NCBI GenBank assembly: GCA_900543445.1
Contig: UQRC01000006.1
Coordinates: 1 to 64,000 of the forward strand
Direction of reading: 5' to 3'
Origin: an uncultured Lachnobacterium sp.
Lineage (GTDB): Bacteria; Bacillota; Clostridia; Lachnospirales; Lachnospiraceae
DNA: 64,000 nucleotides
Shown here: positions 15,912 to 25,629 of the stretch, in pieces
Layout of the letters: each line of letters starts with the position of its first letter
Numbering within the stretch: the first letter of the stretch is position 1
The notes under the pieces: model-generated
Told to the model about the DNA's origin: nothing
The model's input: the letters and a program-made list of their open reading frames with translations, nothing else
Database searches by the model: none
Position numbers and translations under genes: made by a program

Positions 15912-17009
15912 TTACAGGATAATAATGCTTGCACAATTCAGGTCTTCACCGAGTTCATACACCTTGCCGCTTTCTAAGCCTACCACGGTTGGACGAAGAA
16001 TGTAATGCGGTATATTGCGGACAACACGTGCTTTCTCCCCGTTGCTAAGTTCTACGATACTGTCAACCGGATAGAGGATCATGCTCTCCAAGAAGCTTTT
16101 CATTGCTGTAATATCAAGTTCCATCGTCATGGACATGATCATTTCGACGGCATCTCGTTGCGAGTATGCAGCCTTGTATGGGCGTTCAGTAACGAGTGCA
16201 TCGTAGATATCGGCCACAGACAGAATCTTGGCATAAGGGCAGATCTTGTCCTCTCCGACCCCCATCGGATAACCGGAACCGTTGATCTTCTCGTGATGCT
16301 GTAATACACCGAGTGCAATCTGCGGGGAAACCTCCGGGCGATCCTTGATAATGTGGTAACCGTACACTGAGTGCTGCTTCATAACGGTAAATTCTGCTTC
16401 GTTGAGCCGGCTCGGTTTATTGAGGATCTCAAGTGGAACCTTGGTCTTGCCGACATCATGGAGCAGACCGGTGACACCGATCTCATGGATCTGTGCCTGG
16501 GAAAGTCCCTGCTGCTTGGCGACGATCATAGCGATGGTTGCAACATCGACACTGTGCTTGAAGGTGTATTCATCACTTGTCTTGAGTGTGGAGATATCGA
16601 TCGCGATCGCGTCGTTCTCGTTGATGGCAGAGAGCAGATCGGAAGCGATCGTGTCGGTTGCCTGTACCATTTCCGGAGAACTGGTATTGCTGTATACATA
16701 CTGAATTCCCTGCGCGACACGTTCACGGACGCTCGCGGACAATGTGACCTTGGAACGGTCATCGGTACGAAGCTTTTCAATATTCTTTTCTGCAGCGGCG
16801 CTCGCAGGGGGAGTCTTCACTTCCTCCTCTTCCTCGCCGTCCTGAATATAAACACTCATAACCCCCATCTGAACCATAGAGTCAATCATGTATTCATCAA
16901 GTTCTGCGCCGCGGGCAACCAGATTGCGGCCGAGACGGTCTACGACCGGATGATCCAGTTTCATACCCGGTTTCAGTTGTCGTGTGCGCATATATTTCCG
17001 CTTTACCAA
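15912..17009 (-). CDS. HD-GYP cyclic-di-GMP phosphodiesterase
   Basis: A 365-residue cytoplasmic protein. An N-terminal DUF3391-like region (LKPGMKLDHPVVDR) is followed by a complete HD-GYP domain: H152, H184-D185 with K188 (LLHDVGKTKVP), H213, H238-H239 and NGSGYPMG at 244-250. HD-GYP enzymes hydrolyse cyclic di-GMP, which in this window probably acts on motility and surface glycans. TTG 17009 lies six bases behind GGAGG and is the best start; an ATG seven codons in is possible. A related but degenerate protein is encoded at 62034-63224. Confidence 0.9.
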   Translation of the reverse strand: MVKRKYMRTRQLKPGMKLDHPVVDRLGRNLVARGAELDEYMIDSMVQMGVMSVYIQDGEEEEEVKTPPASAAAEKNIEKLRTDDRSKVTLSASVRERVAQGIQYVYSNTSSPEMVQATDTIASDLLSAINENDAIAIDISTLKTSDEYTFKHSVDVATIAMIVAKQQGLSQAQIHEIGVTGLLHDVGKTKVPLEILNKPSRLNEAEFTVMKQHSVYGYHIIKDRPEVSPQIALGVLQHHEKINGSGYPMGVGEDKICPYAKILSVADIYDALVTERPYKAAYSQRDAVEMIMSMTMELDITAMKSFLESMILYPVDSIVELSNGEKARVVRNIPHYILRPTVVGLESGKVYELGEDLNCASIIIL

Positions 17010-17155
17010 TTTGTGCCTCCGTACGATTGCGTAATCATTTCCACAATCCGTTGTATTTAGTACATTTTACCATCTGTCTGCTAAATATCCAATATAATGT
17101 GTGCCTTTTCCATAAATTTGTGTAAAATAACGAAAATCAATTTTGGACTTACTTC

Positions 17156-17184
17156 TTGTCGAAGAAAAGTACTCCTATTATAAT
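17156..17184 (+). promoter_or_regulatory. Sigma-A promoter for the rRNA methyltransferase gene
   Basis: TTGTCG (17156-17161), a 17-base spacer, then TATAAT (17179-17184), about 70 bases before the start codon. Confidence 0.7.
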
Positions 17185-17254
17185 AGAGAAAGAGTATCGG
17201 AAGATGTAACTTAAGATTACATCATGAATTTGAATGAGAGCAGGAGGAGAAAGC

Positions 17255-18631
17255 ATGCTTCCACAGGCTTTTTTGGATCGAATGGAACAGATGCTGGGGG
17301 AGGAATACCCGGCGTTTTTACAAAGTTATGAGAAGGAGCGCTATCAGGCTTTGCGCGTAAACCCGCTGAAAGCAGATCGGGATGCGTTTGAGGCGGCGGC
17401 GCCGTTTACACTTCGACCGGTTGCGTGGGAGCCGAACGGATTCTATTATGGGAAGGAGGATGCGCCGGGCAAGCATCCGTATCATGCGGCGGGGGTATAT
17501 TATATTCAGGAGCCGAGTGCGATGGCTCCTGCCGCTTACCTTGATGCACAGCCGGGAGAGAAGATTCTTGATCTGTGTGCGGCGCCGGGCGGCAAAAGCA
17601 CACAGATTGCAGCTGCGATGCGTGGGGAAGGTCTTCTGATCAGCAACGAGATTCATCCGGCGCGTGCAAAGATTTTATCAGAGAATATCGAGCGTATGGG
17701 CATCCGGAATGCGATGGTGACGAATGAGAGCCCACAGTCGCTGGCGAAGGTGTTTGAAGCGTATTTTGACCGGATCATGGTCGATGCTCCGTGCTCCGGA
17801 GAGGGCATGTTCCGCAAGAATGCAGATGCGTGTGACGAGTGGAGTCCGGAAAATGTCACATTATGCGCGGAGCGTCAGGCAGAAATTTTAGAATGTGCGG
17901 CATCGATGCTGCGTCCGGGCGGAAGAATGGTTTATTCGACCTGCACCTTTGCGCCGGAAGAGAATGAGGGCACGATCAGTCAGTTTCTAGCAAAGCATCC
18001 GGAATTTGAGATTGCAGATGTCATGCATTATCCACAGATGTCGTCCGGTGTGGCGGCGTGGACAACGGATCCGCAGCCGGGACTGGAGCGTACGATACGC
18101 CTTTTCCCGCATCATGTGGATGGAGAGGGGCATTATCTTGCGGTTCTCATGAAGGCGGGCAGTGTATCGGAGAATTATGAAGGTTACTGTGCCAAGGGAC
18201 TGGAAAGAGGCATTCCGGAACACGATGCGAAAGAATATCTGGATTTTGCGAAAGAGACGCTTTGCAATAAGCCGGAAGGCAGGCTGATCCGTTTTGGAGA
18301 GCAGTTGTATCTTGTACCGGAAAACATGCCATCCACAAAGGGGCTTAAGGTGCTGCGACCGGGACTGCATCTTGGAACGATGAAGAAAAACCGGTTCGAA
18401 CCGTCGCATGCTTTGGCACTTGCACTGCGACCGGAGGATGTATTGCATTCACATGATATGGCGGGAAATTCGCAGGATGTGCGGGCGTATCTGAACGGAC
18501 AGACGCTGCAGGCGGATGGCGAGAAAGGCTGGTATCTGATGACCGTTGACGGATACAGCATCGGATGGGGTAAACTTGCCGGAGGCATGATCAAGAACCA
18601 CTATCCGAAGGGACTTCGTATTCCACTGTAA
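17255..18631 (+). CDS. RsmF/RsmB-type rRNA (cytosine-5) methyltransferase
   Basis: A 458-residue SAM-dependent RNA methyltransferase of the NOL1/NOP2/Sun group. YIQEPSAMAP and LDLCAAPGGKS form the SAM site, DAPCSGEGMFRK carries the releasing cysteine and STCTFAPEEN the nucleophile cysteine. The C-terminal part (VLRPGLHLG onward, ending GWGKLAGGMIKNHYPKGLR) is the RsmF-specific RNA-binding extension. It modifies cytosine in 16S rRNA during ribosome assembly. ATG 17255 is preceded by AGGAGGA; an earlier ATG at 17234 lies before that site. The closest named homologue would be RsmF, but I leave the symbol open. Confidence 0.9.
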   Translation: MLPQAFLDRMEQMLGEEYPAFLQSYEKERYQALRVNPLKADRDAFEAAAPFTLRPVAWEPNGFYYGKEDAPGKHPYHAAGVYYIQEPSAMAPAAYLDAQPGEKILDLCAAPGGKSTQIAAAMRGEGLLISNEIHPARAKILSENIERMGIRNAMVTNESPQSLAKVFEAYFDRIMVDAPCSGEGMFRKNADACDEWSPENVTLCAERQAEILECAASMLRPGGRMVYSTCTFAPEENEGTISQFLAKHPEFEIADVMHYPQMSSGVAAWTTDPQPGLERTIRLFPHHVDGEGHYLAVLMKAGSVSENYEGYCAKGLERGIPEHDAKEYLDFAKETLCNKPEGRLIRFGEQLYLVPENMPSTKGLKVLRPGLHLGTMKKNRFEPSHALALALRPEDVLHSHDMAGNSQDVRAYLNGQTLQADGEKGWYLMTVDGYSIGWGKLAGGMIKNHYPKGLRIPL

Positions 18632-18745
18632 AGCATGCTGGATGACGATAGGCTTGAAAAGTCGTGCTTAATTTGCGGATTGAGGTTTTGAACAGACGAA
18701 AGTTGCCGATATAAGTTGCAAGAAGAAACATCAGGAGGCAGTATG

Positions 18746-18991
18746 ATGGATGAACTACAGATGATGGTATCGGGACGATTGAAAAAGGACGGAAGAGATA
18801 TCGTGCGTGTTTCGTTTTTCCGGAACAAGGATTATGCGGATGGGATCCTGCCGGATGCCATCATTGAGAAATCATCGGGATTCGAAGAAAAGGAACTTGC
18901 GATATTGGAGAAATACTTGAGAGATCACAAGGAAGAAATCTATGCGGAAGCGAAAGGTGTGAATCCGATGAAGAATTTTCTTGGATTGTAG
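18746..18991 (+). CDS. small conserved-looking hypothetical protein
   Basis: An 81-residue acidic protein behind AGGAGG (18733-18738). ATG 18746 is at ideal spacing and ATG 18743 is the alternative. It reads MDELQMMVSGRLKKDG, then a basic patch RVSFFRNKDYADG, and ends in an acidic helix and PMKNFLGL. It has no signal peptide, cysteine or known catalytic motif. I do not recognise the family. It lies alone between the rRNA methyltransferase and a bidirectional terminator. Confidence 0.6.
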   Translation: MDELQMMVSGRLKKDGRDIVRVSFFRNKDYADGILPDAIIEKSSGFEEKELAILEKYLRDHKEEIYAEAKGVNPMKNFLGL

Positions 18992-19071
18992 GTCATCAAA
19001 CACAGGTCTGGTGATAGGAAAATATAACGAAATGTACGAAGAATAATAAACAACGAAATAGGATAAAATAG

Positions 19072-19135
19072 AAATGCCTCGGGCAACCGGATTTCCTGCG
19101 AAATATTAGGGCAACCGGTTTCCTGAGGCATTTTG
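19072..19135. terminator. bidirectional terminator with repeated GGGCAACCGG
   Basis: AAATGCCTCGGGCAACC (19072-19088) pairs with GGTTTCCTGAGGCATTT (19117-19133) with two mismatches, followed by T residues. The direct repeat GGGCAACCGG occurs at 19081 and 19109 inside it. It separates convergent genes. Confidence 0.75.
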
Positions 19136-19173
19136 TATTCACACATAAATTAAATTTAAACTCAATAATTCGG

Positions 19174-19995
19174 CTAGATCGAATGACCACCGCCACCGCC
19201 GGAAGAATGTCCTCCTCCGCCGCCACCGCCGCCGGAGCTTCCACCGCCACCACTGCTGGAGCTTGGTGGACTGTAGCGTTTGGACTGGCTGGTAAATACT
19301 GCATTCGGATTCGTGATATTAACACCGGAGTAGATGCCGCCCAGGATCGCCTTGTCGCTCTCCTTACGGGAACGTGAGTAGAACATGACGATGAAGTAAT
19401 TGATCAGTAAGGCAAGAATAATTGCGAGCAAAGCGCTGCAGATGTAACGCATCGGCTCCGCAATACGGCGTCCCTCGAGAAGTGTCAGAACCTGACGCAT
19501 GGTCTCGTAGCTGCACTTGTAATAGTCGCGTCCGTAGGATGCGGTTGCGTAGATGTATGTGTTGTCTGTGATCGAAGTTGCGCGGGCGGATGTAATGGTT
19601 TTGTACGCATCACCGGCGCTGTATAAGTAGATCTCGTTGAGGTCGCGGTCGATCACGAAGACAGAACCACTTGCGTGGATGCCGAAGCTGTCATCGAAGT
19701 AAGTCTGCGCAAGCCGCCTGGTTGTCGAGTAACCATGTGACTCGGTTGTGACAACGGCTACGTTACAATAATCTGTGATCTGAGCCATGAGATCGGTCAG
19801 GCTTTGTATCTCATCGTCCGAGAAATAGCCGGCCACGTCATCGATGATCATCTCATAGTTGGTATCGCTGTTAGTCTTGGTTACTGCCGCATAAGCAGGT
19901 GTTACCTGAACGACAACAAGAAGTATAAGTGTTAATGCACAGGCAAAGTACTGAACGCCTGTATGCATTTGATGGATCCATTTACGCACGGTCAT
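19174..19995 (-). CDS. TPM-domain membrane protein (YgcG-like)
   Basis: A 273-residue protein starting at ATG 19995 behind GGGAGGTG. A signal peptide (to about AYA) precedes a TPM domain (YFSDDEIQSLTDLMAQI, VAVVTTESHG, DRDLNEIYLYSAG). A transmembrane helix follows near residue 190, and the C-terminus is a Ser/Gly/His-rich tail. TPM domains are found in photosystem repair proteins and poorly known bacterial membrane proteins. The start overlaps the stop of the upstream zinc-ribbon membrane protein by 14 bases, so the two are coupled and probably act in one complex. Confidence 0.85.
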   Translation of the reverse strand: MTVRKWIHQMHTGVQYFACALTLILLVVVQVTPAYAAVTKTNSDTNYEMIIDDVAGYFSDDEIQSLTDLMAQITDYCNVAVVTTESHGYSTTRRLAQTYFDDSFGIHASGSVFVIDRDLNEIYLYSAGDAYKTITSARATSITDNTYIYATASYGRDYYKCSYETMRQVLTLLEGRRIAEPMRYICSALLAIILALLINYFIVMFYSRSRKESDKAILGGIYSGVNITNPNAVFTSQSKRYSPPSSSSGGGGSSGGGGGGGGHSSGGGGGHSI

Positions 19996-21667
19996 CACCT
20001 CCCTTTTTGTCGAACTGTGGCAGTCTGCGTGTTGATAAGATGTTATAGTGTTCGATAATATCCACAAAGGATAAACCGATTGCAATCAGTGTAAGAATAA
20101 TACATCCGTAGTAGAACAGATCGGATACCGGATGCAGGATTGCGATTGCTGCGCTTAAGATCACTGCAGCACCGGTCCATGCGAATCCGCGTGCACTCTT
20201 CTTCGAAGGAGAATTTCCGGTATTTCCGGAACCGATCGTGAGTGTGACCGCCATAATACCAGTGATCAGACACCATGCGATCGCGGAATATTTCGCCTGA
20301 AACAGTCCGATGAAGGCCAGCCCCTTTAAGGCGAGGGCTGCTGCAAGTTCCACCCACAAGACGATGGACATACCAAGGACAAGCGGATTGTGATGCTTAT
20401 CCGTATCGACCAAAACGGTATTTACCTGCGTATTGTTCGCTGCGGTGCCGGACATTCCGTTTGCCGATGTATTCGGAGCGTTTCCGCAGTTTGTGAAATC
20501 CTGCTTAGAAGAAGCGTTTCTGCGGAATAAAGCACCACGATCCTCGCTTCCGGAATCCTTCTTGGCGATGCTCGATAACTCGCCAGAATACAGGATTGCG
20601 ACCAATATTGCAAGTATCGTTGACACTGCAAGAAGTGTGGTCGGCATCAGGGTAACAAAAAGTGCTAAAACCGCAAAAATCGGAATTGCCAGAAGCAGCG
20701 ATCCCAACACATATTTCTTCGGATCGACAGGAATATCGGCAACGACTTTACCGGTCTGTCCGTTGACGGTTACATAAGCAACACGGTCATCCTTGCGGTA
20801 GGACATAAACCAGACAGGGAACATTGTGCTATCGATGGATTCTACTTTCGGGCTGAAAGTTCCGGTCTTAAAGGTGGTTCCGTTGTCTCCGAGCTGGAAA
20901 GAATGGAAAGCAGGAACTTTCTTGACCTCTTTTTCGGTCTGCTCGTAGATCATATCTTCCGCATCCGGCTGATAGATATAGGCATCAACATCTGCGGTAT
21001 CTGCGTAGAAACCGCTCAGGTATGCCGGCGTAAATGCTTTCATTCCTTTGACATCGTATGGGGCAAGCTGCTCGCTGATGTTGTCGGAGAAAGAACTGGA
21101 TGCATCGAAGGATAGTCCCTTGTAGTAAGCATCCACATGACCGTTCAACTGGTAGTGATCCGTGATGATGTAATCACCGCGCCGGTATTCTTTGTGGGCA
21201 GGAAGTGTGAAGTCACCCTTCTGCGTCAGATAGAATGCCCAGTATGGCATGTAGATTCCGCGGAAACTGTCGATGTATTTCGGATCTTTTAACTCCTTCG
21301 GGGCGAAGATCGCATGCCGCATCTTCGCGGAATAGGCATTCTTACAGTCTTCCTTTGTTTTCTTAAATGGAATAATAAAGTTCGGCCGCTTCTCCTGGGA
21401 GATCCGGCTGTACAGAATTGTTGAGGCACCGCAGAAGCTGCAGAATCCGGCAGCTGCATTGTCGGTACTTAAGATCTCGCCGCCGCATTGCGGGCAGGTG
21501 AAGATCGTTACCTCATAATTGCTTTCATAGGATTTCTCTTCTTCTGCGTCACTGGTCTTAGCGTCGAAATCGTAAGGATCAAATGGGCTGTGACAGTGAT
21601 CACAGGTGAGTTGCTGGGAGGCAATATCAAATTTGAGATTACCGCCGCAGTTCGGACATGATATCAT
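19982..21667 (-). CDS. double zinc-ribbon membrane protein
   Basis: A 561-residue protein with two N-terminal zinc ribbons (CPNCGGNLKF with CDHCHSPF, and CPQCGGEI with CSFCGAS), a large soluble region (about 95-310) and several transmembrane helices in the C-terminal half, with a charged loop between helix clusters. The function is unknown; the ribbons suggest protein or nucleic-acid binding at the membrane. It forms a two-gene operon with the overlapping TPM gene. AAAGGGAAA precedes the ATG. I would not extend the call beyond structure. Confidence 0.75.
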   Translation of the reverse strand: MISCPNCGGNLKFDIASQQLTCDHCHSPFDPYDFDAKTSDAEEEKSYESNYEVTIFTCPQCGGEILSTDNAAAGFCSFCGASTILYSRISQEKRPNFIIPFKKTKEDCKNAYSAKMRHAIFAPKELKDPKYIDSFRGIYMPYWAFYLTQKGDFTLPAHKEYRRGDYIITDHYQLNGHVDAYYKGLSFDASSSFSDNISEQLAPYDVKGMKAFTPAYLSGFYADTADVDAYIYQPDAEDMIYEQTEKEVKKVPAFHSFQLGDNGTTFKTGTFSPKVESIDSTMFPVWFMSYRKDDRVAYVTVNGQTGKVVADIPVDPKKYVLGSLLLAIPIFAVLALFVTLMPTTLLAVSTILAILVAILYSGELSSIAKKDSGSEDRGALFRRNASSKQDFTNCGNAPNTSANGMSGTAANNTQVNTVLVDTDKHHNPLVLGMSIVLWVELAAALALKGLAFIGLFQAKYSAIAWCLITGIMAVTLTIGSGNTGNSPSKKSARGFAWTGAAVILSAAIAILHPVSDLFYYGCIILTLIAIGLSFVDIIEHYNILSTRRLPQFDKKGGDDRA

Positions 21668-21755
21668 GCATTTTCCCTTTCTAAAATGTGTTAACTTTTG
21701 TACTATTGTATAAACTCCACTTCTATGTTAATACATTTTTGTTTCGCCGTAAATA

Positions 21756-21788
21756 GAAAAAAGCTGCCCGCGTGAAAACGGACAGCTT
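21756..21788 (-). terminator. Terminator of the 21808-22854 gene
   Basis: On the minus strand, AGCTGTCCG and CGGGCAGCT form a stem around 21762-21787, followed by six T (plus-strand A-run 21756-21761). Confidence 0.8.
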
Positions 21789-21807
21789 AATGTGTTAAAT
21801 ATCGATT

Positions 21808-22854
21808 TTATTTCTGTTCTTCTGCACGTGCCATAGCAAGCTCGAAGTCCTTTGTACCCTTCCAGATCTCGTTTTTGTAAGGGTTCTTCTTCTGCTCGAT
21901 CGAACGCTTGATGATCACACCGAGGACGATGACATTCGCTGCTAAAGCGGCGATTGCGATCACACCCTGTGCGGTAGGATCTGCGAGTGTCGGATGAACA
22001 TTCTTATCCATATATCCGTCTGCATAGATGCGAGGGATAACGGAGAAGCGGCTGTTGTCCTGGAACAGTGGGAATACCTGTGCGAACATACACCATAATG
22101 CCAGTGTGTTGGCACGGTTCTGAATCCAGCCACCCTTGTTCCAAAGCAATGCTGCGAAGGTTGGAGCAAGAAGCAGTGCAAGACCGCAGTACCATGAGTG
22201 TGTCGGCAGGTTGTTGTATGTATACTCGAAGTTCCAGATGTCATATGCAATAATGAATGCAAATGTCATATCCGGCCAAAGCATATCATCCTTTTTCTTG
22301 GATGGGTAGATGCCCCACCATCCGGTCATACATAAGATGTTGAGTACACCGGCGATCGCGTTGACTACGTTCCACCATCCACCGTAGAGCCATACACCCT
22401 CGGAAGAAAGCCACCAGCTTGATCCTGTCTCTTTGAGTGCGATTGCACCGCGGATTGCAGACTCCATATCGGATCCGACTGCAATCAGGATATTGATGGC
22501 AACGATTAAGAACGGATAAACCTTGAACCACTCGGTTTTACCGATGCTCCATTTATATTTGAGCATCATGAATCCGATACAGCCGATCGTTGCGGCATAC
22601 AGCTTCGCATAATGGAACCAGCTGTTCATGTGGATGTAGGTCTGGTTATTCAAAGCCCAGTCAGCACCGCTTGCGGCGCCAATGTAGATGGCGATGAAGT
22701 AAACGGTTAAAGCGGCAGGTAAGATAACGAGTGTTAAAATACCTCCTAATTTTGTCCGGCGGGCAATCTCATTGACGAGGATCAGTCCGACAAAGACCAT
22801 AACCCAGCCAAGAAGCTGCCAGTAGGAACCGCTTCCGTAAATTTGAAATAGCAT
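21808..22854 (-). CDS. multi-pass membrane protein, DUF5692-like
   Basis: A 348-residue protein with eight to nine hydrophobic segments spread along its length and tryptophan-rich loops (WWLSSEGVWLYGGWWN, TGWWGIYPSKK). AAAGGAGG precedes the ATG. It looks like the DUF5692 family of Firmicutes membrane proteins, remembered and not searched; no transport or catalytic motif is clear. It is monocistronic, divergent from the histidinol-phosphatase gene, and has its own terminator. Confidence 0.6.
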   Translation of the reverse strand: MLFQIYGSGSYWQLLGWVMVFVGLILVNEIARRTKLGGILTLVILPAALTVYFIAIYIGAASGADWALNNQTYIHMNSWFHYAKLYAATIGCIGFMMLKYKWSIGKTEWFKVYPFLIVAINILIAVGSDMESAIRGAIALKETGSSWWLSSEGVWLYGGWWNVVNAIAGVLNILCMTGWWGIYPSKKKDDMLWPDMTFAFIIAYDIWNFEYTYNNLPTHSWYCGLALLLAPTFAALLWNKGGWIQNRANTLALWCMFAQVFPLFQDNSRFSVIPRIYADGYMDKNVHPTLADPTAQGVIAIAALAANVIVLGVIIKRSIEQKKNPYKNEIWKGTKDFELAMARAEEQK

Positions 22855-22954
22855 ATCTATTCCCCTCCTTTTGGTAAAAAATAAAATTTTTATAAACTTA
22901 TTTTATATGCTTTTGTGCAATCTGACAAGCATTTTATCTCAAGTTTGTAACTGT

Positions 22955-22983
22955 TTGTATCATAGAAAAATCTGTGTTACAAT
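22955..22983 (+). promoter_or_regulatory. Sigma-A promoter for the PHP phosphatase gene
   Basis: TTGTAT (22955-22960), 17-base spacer, TACAAT (22978-22983). The leader would be about 65 bases. Confidence 0.6.
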
Positions 22984-23055
22984 AATTCCGTGCTGAATCG
23001 CTTTGATTTGAATAGAGCGGTGCACGGAAAATAATCAGAAAGTACATAATAATTC

Positions 23056-23841
23056 ATGAGTAATTTTATTACAGCAAATTATCACGCACACACCGTCCGG
23101 TGTCAGCATGCATCCGGTACCGAGCGGGAGTACATCGAGGCTGCAATCGCAATGGGAATCAAAGAGTTCGGGTTCTCCGATCATATCCCTTGTCCGTTTC
23201 GCAACGGATACGTTTCTCATATCCGTATGACGATGGAGCAGGCTCCGGACTATGTGCGCACAATTCGGGAACTCGCGGATGAATATCGAAATGATATCCG
23301 CATCTATGTAGGCTTTGAGGCAGAATACATTCCGGAATTCTATCAGGAACAGATGAATATGGTAAACACACTCGGTGTTGATTATCTGATCATGGGACAG
23401 CATTTTCTGGACAGTGAGGAAAACGGCCCCTATATGGGAACTCCGACGGAGGATGAAAGCCGCATCCGTGCGTATGTGGACCGTGTGATCGAGGGCATGG
23501 ATACCGGAAGCTATAGGTATCTGGCACATCCGGATCTGATGAATTATCAGGGAATGGAATCCGTATATGACTGGGAGATGACCAGACTGTGTACGGCGAT
23601 GAAAGAACGAAATATTCCGCTTGAGATCAACATCCTCGGAATGGGAGCGGGAGCCAAGCATTACCCGACAGAACGATTCTGGAAGATCCCGGGAGAAGTC
23701 GGTAACGATGTGATCCTCGGGCTCGATGCACATTCTGTGGGACAGGTGCAGGATGTTGCGTCTTATGAAAAATGCATGGAACTTGTCAATAAATTTAATC
23801 TGCACTTGATTAACAGACTGAATATGGACAAAACAGTATAG
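23056..23841 (+). CDS. PHP-domain histidinol-phosphatase
   Basis: A 261-residue metal-dependent phosphatase of the HisK/YtvP type, expected to convert L-histidinol phosphate to histidinol. PHP metal ligands are visible in ANYHAHTVRCQHASG, GFSDHIP, VGFEAEY, LIMGQHF, LAHPDLMN and LGLDAHSVGQ. Length is normal. No clear ribosome binding site precedes ATG 23056 although a promoter lies upstream. No other histidine genes are in the window, so the substrate is inferred from family membership only. Confidence 0.85.
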   Translation: MSNFITANYHAHTVRCQHASGTEREYIEAAIAMGIKEFGFSDHIPCPFRNGYVSHIRMTMEQAPDYVRTIRELADEYRNDIRIYVGFEAEYIPEFYQEQMNMVNTLGVDYLIMGQHFLDSEENGPYMGTPTEDESRIRAYVDRVIEGMDTGSYRYLAHPDLMNYQGMESVYDWEMTRLCTAMKERNIPLEINILGMGAGAKHYPTERFWKIPGEVGNDVILGLDAHSVGQVQDVASYEKCMELVNKFNLHLINRLNMDKTV

Positions 23842-23901
23842 CGGAGCAGTGTATGACAACTGCTTTGGATGAACGGAAAATAGAAGATGGAGGAAGATAT
23901 A

Positions 23902-25284
23902 ATGTCGGATAATAAAATGGATTTTACGACCGGCGGAATTTTTCAGAAACTGATTGGTTTTATGCTGCCAATCCTCGGCGCACTAGTGCTGCAGACTATG
24001 TACGGTGCGGTCGATATCCTTGTGGTCGGATGGTTCGGTACGCAGGAGAGTATCTCTGCGGTATCAACCGGAAGCAGCTTTATTAATATGGTAGTATTCG
24101 TCTTAAACGGTCTTGCGATGGGAGTCACGGTTCTGATGGGACGTTACATCGGAGAGAATAACGAGAAGCGGCTGAGCAAGGTGATCGGTGGTGCGATCGT
24201 AACGTTTGCAATCCTTGCAGCGATTATGACAGTTCTTTTGCTTGCTTTTGCCCCGGCACTGGCAACGGTGATGCAGGCACCGACGGCTGCGATGGATAAG
24301 ACGATCGCCTACATCCGCATCTGTGGCGGAGGAATCGTATTTATTATAGGATATAATCTGATCAGCAGCATTTTCCGTGGAATCGGTAATTCGAGACTGC
24401 CGCTCCTGTTTGTCGGTATCGCGTGTGCGGTCAATGTGGTTGCAGATCTGATCTTCGTGGCAGGCTTTCATTGGGATGTGGAGGGTGCAGCTTATGCGAC
24501 GGTGATGGCGCAGGCAATCAGCCTGATCCTGTCCATTCTTGTATGTAAGAAAATTGAGCTTCCGTTCCATCTGACGAGAGAGGAACTGAGACTTTCCGGT
24601 GAGGTGAAGAAGTTTCTGGTGCTTGGACTGCCGATCGCATTTCAGGAGCTTCTGACACAGTTTTCGTTTATGTGTCTTCTGTCCTTTGTCAATGGAATGG
24701 GCTCGACGGAAGCGATTCGTCTTGCGTCCTCTTCCGGATACGGAATCGCCAACAAGATCGTTGCGATCGTCATGCTGGTTCCGTCCGCACTCATGCAGTC
24801 CATGTCGTCATTTATTGCGCAGAACGTCGGCGCGGGCAAGGAACGCCGCGCGCAGAAGTCGATGGGATATGGTATGCTGATCGGTGGCTGCATCGGAATT
24901 GCGATGACAGCAGCCGCATTCTTCGGTGGACAGACCCTGGCTTCTTTGTTTACAAGCACGACCGCTTATCAGCTGAAGGCGGCAGAATATCTGCAGGGAT
25001 TCAGCCTCGAGGCGATTGTGACTTCTGTGCTTTTTTCATTTATCGGATATTACAACGGACATAACAAGACGGTATTTGTCATGTTTCAGGCAATCGCACA
25101 GTCGTTCATCGTGCGTCTGCCGATGGCTTATGCAATGTCAAAGCTGATGCCGGACTCTCTGGTGTACATCGGTGCAGCAGCACCGACGGCTACGGTGTTT
25201 GGAATTGTGATCAATCTTGTGTATTTTATGGGCTTTTCCAAGAAGGAACTGATGCGGACGGGAGAACTGTCCGCGGAGCACTAG
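23902..25284 (+). CDS. MATE-family multidrug/cation exporter
   Basis: A 460-residue, twelve-helix membrane transporter of the MATE (DinF/NorM) family. The start region LPILGALVLQTMYGAVDILVVG is split by the expected helix one; QNVGAGKERRA in the middle loop is typical. It probably exchanges Na+ or H+ for organic cations. ATG 23902 lies seven bases behind GGAGGA; ATG 23887 would place that site inside the gene. Nothing in the neighbourhood indicates a substrate. Confidence 0.9.
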   Translation: MSDNKMDFTTGGIFQKLIGFMLPILGALVLQTMYGAVDILVVGWFGTQESISAVSTGSSFINMVVFVLNGLAMGVTVLMGRYIGENNEKRLSKVIGGAIVTFAILAAIMTVLLLAFAPALATVMQAPTAAMDKTIAYIRICGGGIVFIIGYNLISSIFRGIGNSRLPLLFVGIACAVNVVADLIFVAGFHWDVEGAAYATVMAQAISLILSILVCKKIELPFHLTREELRLSGEVKKFLVLGLPIAFQELLTQFSFMCLLSFVNGMGSTEAIRLASSSGYGIANKIVAIVMLVPSALMQSMSSFIAQNVGAGKERRAQKSMGYGMLIGGCIGIAMTAAAFFGGQTLASLFTSTTAYQLKAAEYLQGFSLEAIVTSVLFSFIGYYNGHNKTVFVMFQAIAQSFIVRLPMAYAMSKLMPDSLVYIGAAAPTATVFGIVINLVYFMGFSKKELMRTGELSAEH

Positions 25285-25429
25285 CCTATTTTGGATATTT
25301 CGTCAAGTGGAAAAATCGACAAAAGATTCCCGGCTATTTGTTAGAATTGCCTTATAGCCTTTGCCTACCATATATTGTATAATAGCTTCTGTCGAAAACA
25401 AAACATGGTAATAAGGAGATAGTTTAGTT

Positions 25430-25606
25430 ATGTCAGACGAAGTATTAGATGATGTTATGATCAAAGGAAATTGTAAGGGGAAAGCAGATGCAATCGTGAA
25501 CTGCCAGTGTAATATTGAGACTGCACCGAGCCGCTGCGACCAGGCGGAACAGTGTATGTTCTATTCTTATTACAAATGCAGCAAGCAGTGGAAACGACTT
25601 GCATAA
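25430..25606 (+). CDS. six-cysteine small protein (58 aa)
   Basis: A 58-residue frame with an AAGGAG site (25413-25418) eleven bases before ATG 25430, its own terminator, and a -10-like TATAAT about 55 bases upstream. Cysteines fall at 15, 25, 27, 36, 42 and 50, including one CxC, and the C-terminus is basic with aromatics (MFYSYYKCSKQWKRLA). It has no signal peptide. It could be a small metal-binding protein or a modified peptide, but no maturase is adjacent. I do not recognise the family. Confidence 0.6.
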   Translation: MSDEVLDDVMIKGNCKGKADAIVNCQCNIETAPSRCDQAEQCMFYSYYKCSKQWKRLA

Positions 25607-25629
25607 CAGATAGATAGAAGAACTTTTTT

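Noticed and set aside
19183-19377. Ala/Thr-rich plus-strand frame
   Set aside because: It is the antisense of the glycine-rich tail of the TPM protein.
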